Shown in pieces: positions 20,939-24,740 of a stretch of DNA of 24,740 nucleotides; within the stretch, counting starts at the first letter, position 1, and every line of letters begins with the position of its first letter. Under the pieces are notes generated by a model. It worked only from the letters and a program-made list of their open reading frames with translations. It was not told the origin of the DNA and searched no databases. The stretch covers positions 1-24,740 of the forward strand of contig CBDBFS010000001.1 of assembly GCA_965205055.1 (NCBI GenBank). The letters run 5' to 3'. The translations under genes and the position numbers were made by a program. This DNA comes from CBDBBY01 sp965205055 (GTDB lineage Bacteria > Pseudomonadota > Alphaproteobacteria > Rhodobacterales > Rhodobacteraceae).

Positions 20939-21823
20939 CTATGGCAGCTGATACGAAAGCATGCCGACATCGTCCTTGACAAGCCGAAGCGCGCCTTGCT
21001 CCACCAGAGGCGTAGCGAAGGACTCAACCTCCCGCGCACTTATTTCCAGCTCCGATGCCAGCTCCGATACCGTGCAGATCCCGTGCTCCACCGCTTTCAG
21101 GATCTCTGCCCGCACACCGGCATCGATGTCGGAGATCAGCAGACGGACAACTCCCAGGCGTTTCCGATACCGCACCTGCATGCTAATGCCCGCACACCAT
21201 GCCGCCCATGCCGAAACAACGTCTTTATCTCCATGCCACGCACCATTCCAAGTGCCCCGCCCCTCCAGCATGTTTTCATCAACGATGTCGCCCACCAACT
21301 CCCGAAGGCGCGCCTTTGCACCATCGCAAGCGAATCCTGCAGCCTGCAACCGCGCTTGCAACCGCGCCTCTTCTATTTCCAAGCGATGGAGAGACGCGCC
21401 CGATAACTCCGTCAGCAGCGCGTCCACATGCTTTTCTATAGCATCACCGCGGCCATCCGCAAGATACGTGTAAGGCCCGGACGCGTGCCGAATGCCAAAC
21501 GATACCGCGTGCAGGATACGCTCCAGCCGGCGCTCCTCACCGCCAAGACGCGCACGGAGGAGATCTTCCGTTTCCGCACCATCCAACGCAGCGCGCAGAG
21601 AGACTGCCGCAAACTGAAACCAGCCCAAAGCACGCCCCAACCACTTCCGCGCATCACCGAAGTTTTCGCCACGTGAAACATCCGGCACCTCTTTATCCAA
21701 TGCCGGCACCGCACCTAAGTCCTCTGCCGATAGCCCCGACATGGACGCCACATCCGAATCGGTTAATGAGAGAAATCTCTCTGAACCATCCCGTCCGGCG
21801 ATTAACCGTCTTGCTTTTGTCAT
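20939..21823 (-). CDS. Winged-helix protein, 294 aa (copy 3)
   Basis: Identical to the gene at 11104-11988, intact. Confidence 0.75.
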   Translation of the reverse strand: MTKARRLIAGRDGSERFLSLTDSDVASMSGLSAEDLGAVPALDKEVPDVSRGENFGDARKWLGRALGWFQFAAVSLRAALDGAETEDLLRARLGGEERRLERILHAVSFGIRHASGPYTYLADGRGDAIEKHVDALLTELSGASLHRLEIEEARLQARLQAAGFACDGAKARLRELVGDIVDENMLEGRGTWNGAWHGDKDVVSAWAAWCAGISMQVRYRKRLGVVRLLISDIDAGVRAEILKAVEHGICTVSELASELEISAREVESFATPLVEQGALRLVKDDVGMLSYQLP

Positions 21824-21883
21824 TCTGTCCTCCGTTATGGAATGCCGGCCGCACCAAGGCGACCGGCCTCCGGTTAAGAAACA

Positions 21884-22162
21884 TCAGAAACCGCGCTGCC
21901 ACTGGACATCTTTGTCGGCATAGGCATACGGATTTCCGTCACCGCGATCTTCAAAGTCAACCGCGTTGACATCGTTGACATCATCGTCACCGCGCTGGAC
22001 AGGCGCGCAGTCAAGATCGCGCACCATATCCACCGCGATAGCCGCCCATCCGCTCTGGCGATCCTTGAAACTCATCGCCATCGCATCCATTTGCACCGGC
22101 ATCGCAGCCGGCATCACAAAGACGCTTGCGCGCCCGTTAATCAATCCCGAATTCTTAAGCAT
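21884..22162 (-). CDS. Hypothetical acidic protein, 92 aa (copy 3)
   Basis: Identical to the gene at 12049-12327, with the same AAGGAG ribosome site. Confidence 0.7.
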   Translation of the reverse strand: MLKNSGLINGRASVFVMPAAMPVQMDAMAMSFKDRQSGWAAIAVDMVRDLDCAPVQRGDDDVNDVNAVDFEDRGDGNPYAYADKDVQWQRGF

Positions 22163-22173
22163 CGTAAAACTCC

Positions 22174-22203
22174 TTGACAATCCCACCCCCATTCGGTTAG
22201 AAT
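22174..22203 (+). promoter_or_regulatory. Antisense promoter in unit 1 leader (copy 3)
   Basis: TTGACA, 18-bp spacer, TAGAAT, identical to 12339-12368. Confidence 0.65.
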
Positions 22204-22209
22204 AGAGAT

Positions 22210-22284
22210 AGGCGTTAAAAATAGACTGCTAATCCGTTTTTGCGCCGGCGACGCGCGCCCTGCATCGGCGCGCTCGCCACTTTT
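22210..22284 (+). ncRNA. Putative antisense RNA opposite unit 1 leader (copy 3)
   Basis: Identical to 12375-12449, terminating hairpin at 22247-22278. Confidence 0.55.
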
Positions 22285-22294
22285 GATACTATAT

Positions 22295-22323
22295 ATTATA
22301 CCACATTTTATATGCAAAGTCAA
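22295..22323 (-). promoter_or_regulatory. Unit 1 promoter (copy 3)
   Basis: Identical to 12460-12488. Confidence 0.85.
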
Positions 22324-22668
22324 GTTAATTATGCATAAAAATGCATAAAAATGCAAGTTTTTTATAGAAATCTGCCAGAAACTGCACTTTTTTTTGTGAA
22401 AAACCCCCCGACATCCCGAAATTAAGAGAGTAGCTCCGCGTAAGCCGTCTCCGTTCTGGCCAGTTTCGTCACCGCGGCCGGTTTTGTAAGCCTATGAGAA
22501 AAGACAGGACAAGGATCTCCAAGTTGACTCTCCGAAACCTGTCCCGCGTTCACATCACCGCACCGCAGAGATCTTCAGCCCGTACCCCACTCTCAAAAAA
22601 GAAACGTGGAAACGCCAGGACCTTTCGCACCGAAAAATGCTAACAACCGCCCCTATCTCTCGCGCCGC

Positions 22669-22700
22669 AAAAAAACAAGGGTGCGCAAATTTGCGCACCA
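22669..22700 (-). terminator. Terminator of unit 2 (copy 3)
   Basis: Identical to 12834-12865. The gene-free stretch 22357-22668 before it is like that at 12522-12833. Confidence 0.8.
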
Positions 22701-22838
22701 ACTAACCCACTCGGTTTATCTGATGAGATCTTCTAACTGCCGGTCTATCAAATAGCCCCACGCGCGCGACAGACTCTTGAAAACGCCAGCACCTTTTTTT
22801 GCGCAAAACGCAAAAAAATGCCCAAAACGTCTCAAACA

Positions 22839-23654
22839 TCAGAAGAAGATCACCCCATCCTTGACCACCCGCCCTGCCACCTCTTCTGCATGCAGATCCG
22901 CCGGAGGCGATGACGGCATCGGCAAAGAGGTTGCACGCTGAAGCACCTGCCGCAGCACCTTCTGTTTCCCATCCGCCCCCGCATCCATCTCTCGCAAAAA
23001 CCTGCAGAGATCTTCTGTCCAATTTCTTTTTTGGCGATCGCCGGCCGCGTATCGCCCGCACCGCGCCAAACTCTCTTCCCATCGCCGCCGGAGGAAAGAA
23101 ACACCATTGGAAAAGTCAAACCCCCAGTGCAACGCCATTTCCAAAGGCCGCTCCTTCCGCAAAGCATGCAACCGGAGGACATCACTTAGCGTTTCTGCCT
23201 TGTCATAGGCATCAGTCTCTATCGCATAGCGTGCATCGCCCGAAGGCGAATACGAAACCGCGCCCAGCTTGAACAGCATCGGCCGAAGATCAGCATCGAA
23301 GCACACGACATGGTTCAGCTCGCGCACCATCGCAAAAGGCGATAGAGGTTTCCATAGCCCAAGCCGCACTTCCGCGCCGTTCCAAAAGATCAGGCCGTGC
23401 TCTGCTCGAATTCCAAAAAACGCAAGCTCCGCCGGACGCTCCCGCATGTGCAAGGACATCCTGCTATCGCTCTCTATCGCCCAGCCTAACTCGGCATCGT
23501 AGCCGCCCAACCGAAACAGCTCGGTAGCACCGCACCCATCCGTGATCTTCATAAACCGCCGCCCGCCGCCGGCGACATCTTCCTTCACCATCGCCACGCC
23601 CGCAATCGGTAGAAAATCCCGATCTTGCTTTTCAAACACATCGAAGTCAACCAT
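22839..23654 (-). CDS. Hypothetical protein, 271 aa (copy 3)
   Basis: Identical to the gene at 13004-13819, with the 57-bp-period repeat at 23667-23739. Confidence 0.8.
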   Translation of the reverse strand: MVDFDVFEKQDRDFLPIAGVAMVKEDVAGGGRRFMKITDGCGATELFRLGGYDAELGWAIESDSRMSLHMRERPAELAFFGIRAEHGLIFWNGAEVRLGLWKPLSPFAMVRELNHVVCFDADLRPMLFKLGAVSYSPSGDARYAIETDAYDKAETLSDVLRLHALRKERPLEMALHWGFDFSNGVSFLRRRWEESLARCGRYAAGDRQKRNWTEDLCRFLREMDAGADGKQKVLRQVLQRATSLPMPSSPPADLHAEEVAGRVVKDGVIFF

Positions 23655-24192
23655 CTTAAACTCGCCTCCAAATTTCCCTATTGCAAAACGCCTCGCAGTG
23701 TGGCCCTAAGGTTTCTCGCACAATCCAAATTTCCCTATTTGCAACGCCGTGATCTTCCGTCCACCGCACTGAACTGCCAACAACCTTGCAAACTGGACAT
23801 TTTGCAACTTGCTTGTAGAATACAGTAGTACTCTTTAACAAAGTTGCAAAATGTCCACTTGGGTTAAGATTTCAGCACACGTTGCACTGGCCGCACTAAG
23901 CCCCGATGCACTTTTAAAATGTCACTATTTGCAACGCCGTGATCTTCCGTCCACCGCACTGAACAGCAAACAACCTTGCATGTTCACTTTTGCAACTTGC
24001 TTGTAGAATACAGTAGTACTCTTTAACAAAGTTGCATGTCCACCTTACCCGCACCGCGCGATCTCGGTTAACGCGCCACCGCACTGAACTGCCAACCAAA
24101 CTGCATGTTCAAGTTGCAACCTGCTGATAGAATACAGTAGTACTCTTTAACAAAGTTGCAACTTGAACATCGTCCCTTTTTGGAAATCTGTC
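23655..24192. repeat. Gene-free hairpin region, copy 3, with 101-bp deletion
   Basis: Cores of modules A, B and C are at 23816-23848, 24004-24036 and 24128-24160. A deletion at 23889/23890 removes the bases equivalent to 14055-14155. This takes out most of the HTH remnant, its ribosome site and the gene-proximal member of its direct repeat. I see no microhomology at the junction. Confidence 0.85.
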
Positions 24193-24740
24193 CTATCCCG
24201 CTTCCCGCGCCCGCTTAAGCACATTTGAAACCGTGCCAAGCGAAATGCCTTCCTCCGCTGCGATCGCCCGCATCGTCATCCCGACAGCCGCGCCGGCGCG
24301 TATCCGCTCATCTCGTGCGCGTTTCTCAGCCGCCGTCAGCCGTTTATTTGGAATTCGTTTGTAAACGGCCTGTGTGGAAACGCCTGTTTCGGCCGCGATC
24401 TTCTTGACACTATCACCGCGTGCCGCTCGGTCCTCGATGGACAGCACCGGTTCGATTTTGCGCAAATCCGCTGCCGCCAGCGCGTCCTCGAAACTTATCC
24501 CGATGGCGCGCTCGGTAATGCCAGTCACCGGCCATGCCGTGAATAAAAAGAGGATTTTGTTTCCGACAAGTTGCATCCGCAGACGCGCCAATGCCTGCCG
24601 GAGATCTTCATCTATCATCGCCTGAAACACCGCCTGAACTCTGACATCGGTATAGACGCGCGTCTCCAGCACCGCGCCGTCCACGTGGACCTCGCCCTGC
24701 TCTCGCGTCTCGAAATCCAAGTCATGAAAAAGCATTCGAT
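24193..24740 (-). CDS. Primase-helicase, C-terminal part (cut by window end, copy 3)
   Basis: The last ~182 codons of the gene described at 14459-17737: motif VI region and both HTH segments. One residue differs (Val for Ala943, base 24644). The start lies beyond the window. Confidence 0.85.
   Translation of the reverse strand, partial: RMLFHDLDFETREQGEVHVDGAVLETRVYTDVRVQAVFQAMIDEDLRQALARLRMQLVGNKILFLFTAWPVTGITERAIGISFEDALAAADLRKIEPVLSIEDRAARGDSVKKIAAETGVSTQAVYKRIPNKRLTAAEKRARDERIRAGAAVGMTMRAIAAEEGISLGTVSNVLKRAREAG

Larger units (their letters stand above)
19653..24740. repeat. Copy 3 of the tandem unit (partial)
   Basis: This copy runs from inside the 132-aa gene to inside the replication gene, where the window ends. 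It matches copy 2 except for a 101-bp deletion at 23889/23890 and a single base change at 24644 (Ala to Val in the helicase part). Confidence 0.95.

Noticed and set aside
22702..23082. 126-codon minus-strand frame overlapping the 271-aa gene
   Set aside because: It lies out of frame inside a well-supported gene, has no ribosome site and a composition typical of an alternative frame.

Overview
The window is about two and a half head-to-tail copies of one small bacterial replicon. The repeat unit is 9,835 bp. Copy 1 is 1-9817, copy 2 is 9818-19652 (intact, used here as reference), and copy 3 is 19653-24740 (partial). Copies 2 and 3 agree wherever I compared them up to 23889. Copy 1 has scattered 1-2 base indels and a 20-bp deletion, and copy 3 has a 101-bp deletion. 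The simplest reading is a circular plasmid-like element that was sequenced or assembled past its own end. A real concatemer is the alternative. I see no structural phage genes, integrase, relaxase, tRNA, rRNA or CRISPR.

The host looks bacterial: near-consensus sigma70 promoters (TTGACA/TATAAT, 17-18 bp spacers), strong GGAGG ribosome binding sites, and moderately GC-rich genes with AT-rich islands in the control regions. A VirE_N/BT4734-type primase is common in Bacteroidota, but the promoters are not of that type, so I do not name a phylum.

All convincing genes are on the minus strand and form two transcription units (copy 2 coordinates). Unit 1 starts at an extended -10 promoter (12460-12488). 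Its genes, in order, lie at 12049-12327, 11104-11988, 10537-11043, 10191-10484, 9991-10194 and 9516-9914 and then, via the next copy of the circle, at 18878-19288, 18360-18746 and 17985-18203. They encode mostly small unknown proteins, plus a winged-helix protein, a Zn-ribbon-like protein, a double-HTH protein and a RusA-like Holliday-junction resolvase. Unit 2 starts at a promoter (17960-17988) overlapping the last stop codon of unit 1. It encodes a 1,092-aa primase / Fe-S-type SF2 helicase / HTH fusion, probably the replication protein, then a 271-aa unknown protein, and ends at a hairpin-plus-U-tract terminator (12834-12865).

The most interesting content is in the control regions. Both units have, inside the mRNA leader, a near-consensus promoter on the opposite strand followed by a strong hairpin and T-run. 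These look like two antisense (counter-transcribed) RNAs, as in plasmid copy-number control. A 640-bp gene-free region downstream of the replication gene holds three hairpins that share an identical 33-nt core but have different, self-complementary arms. Three leaders carry direct repeats whose sequence differs between leaders but whose period is always exactly 57 bp. Several genes of unit 1 are preceded by a standard hairpin plus Shine-Dalgarno cassette, and one copy of this cassette lies in frame inside a fused gene.
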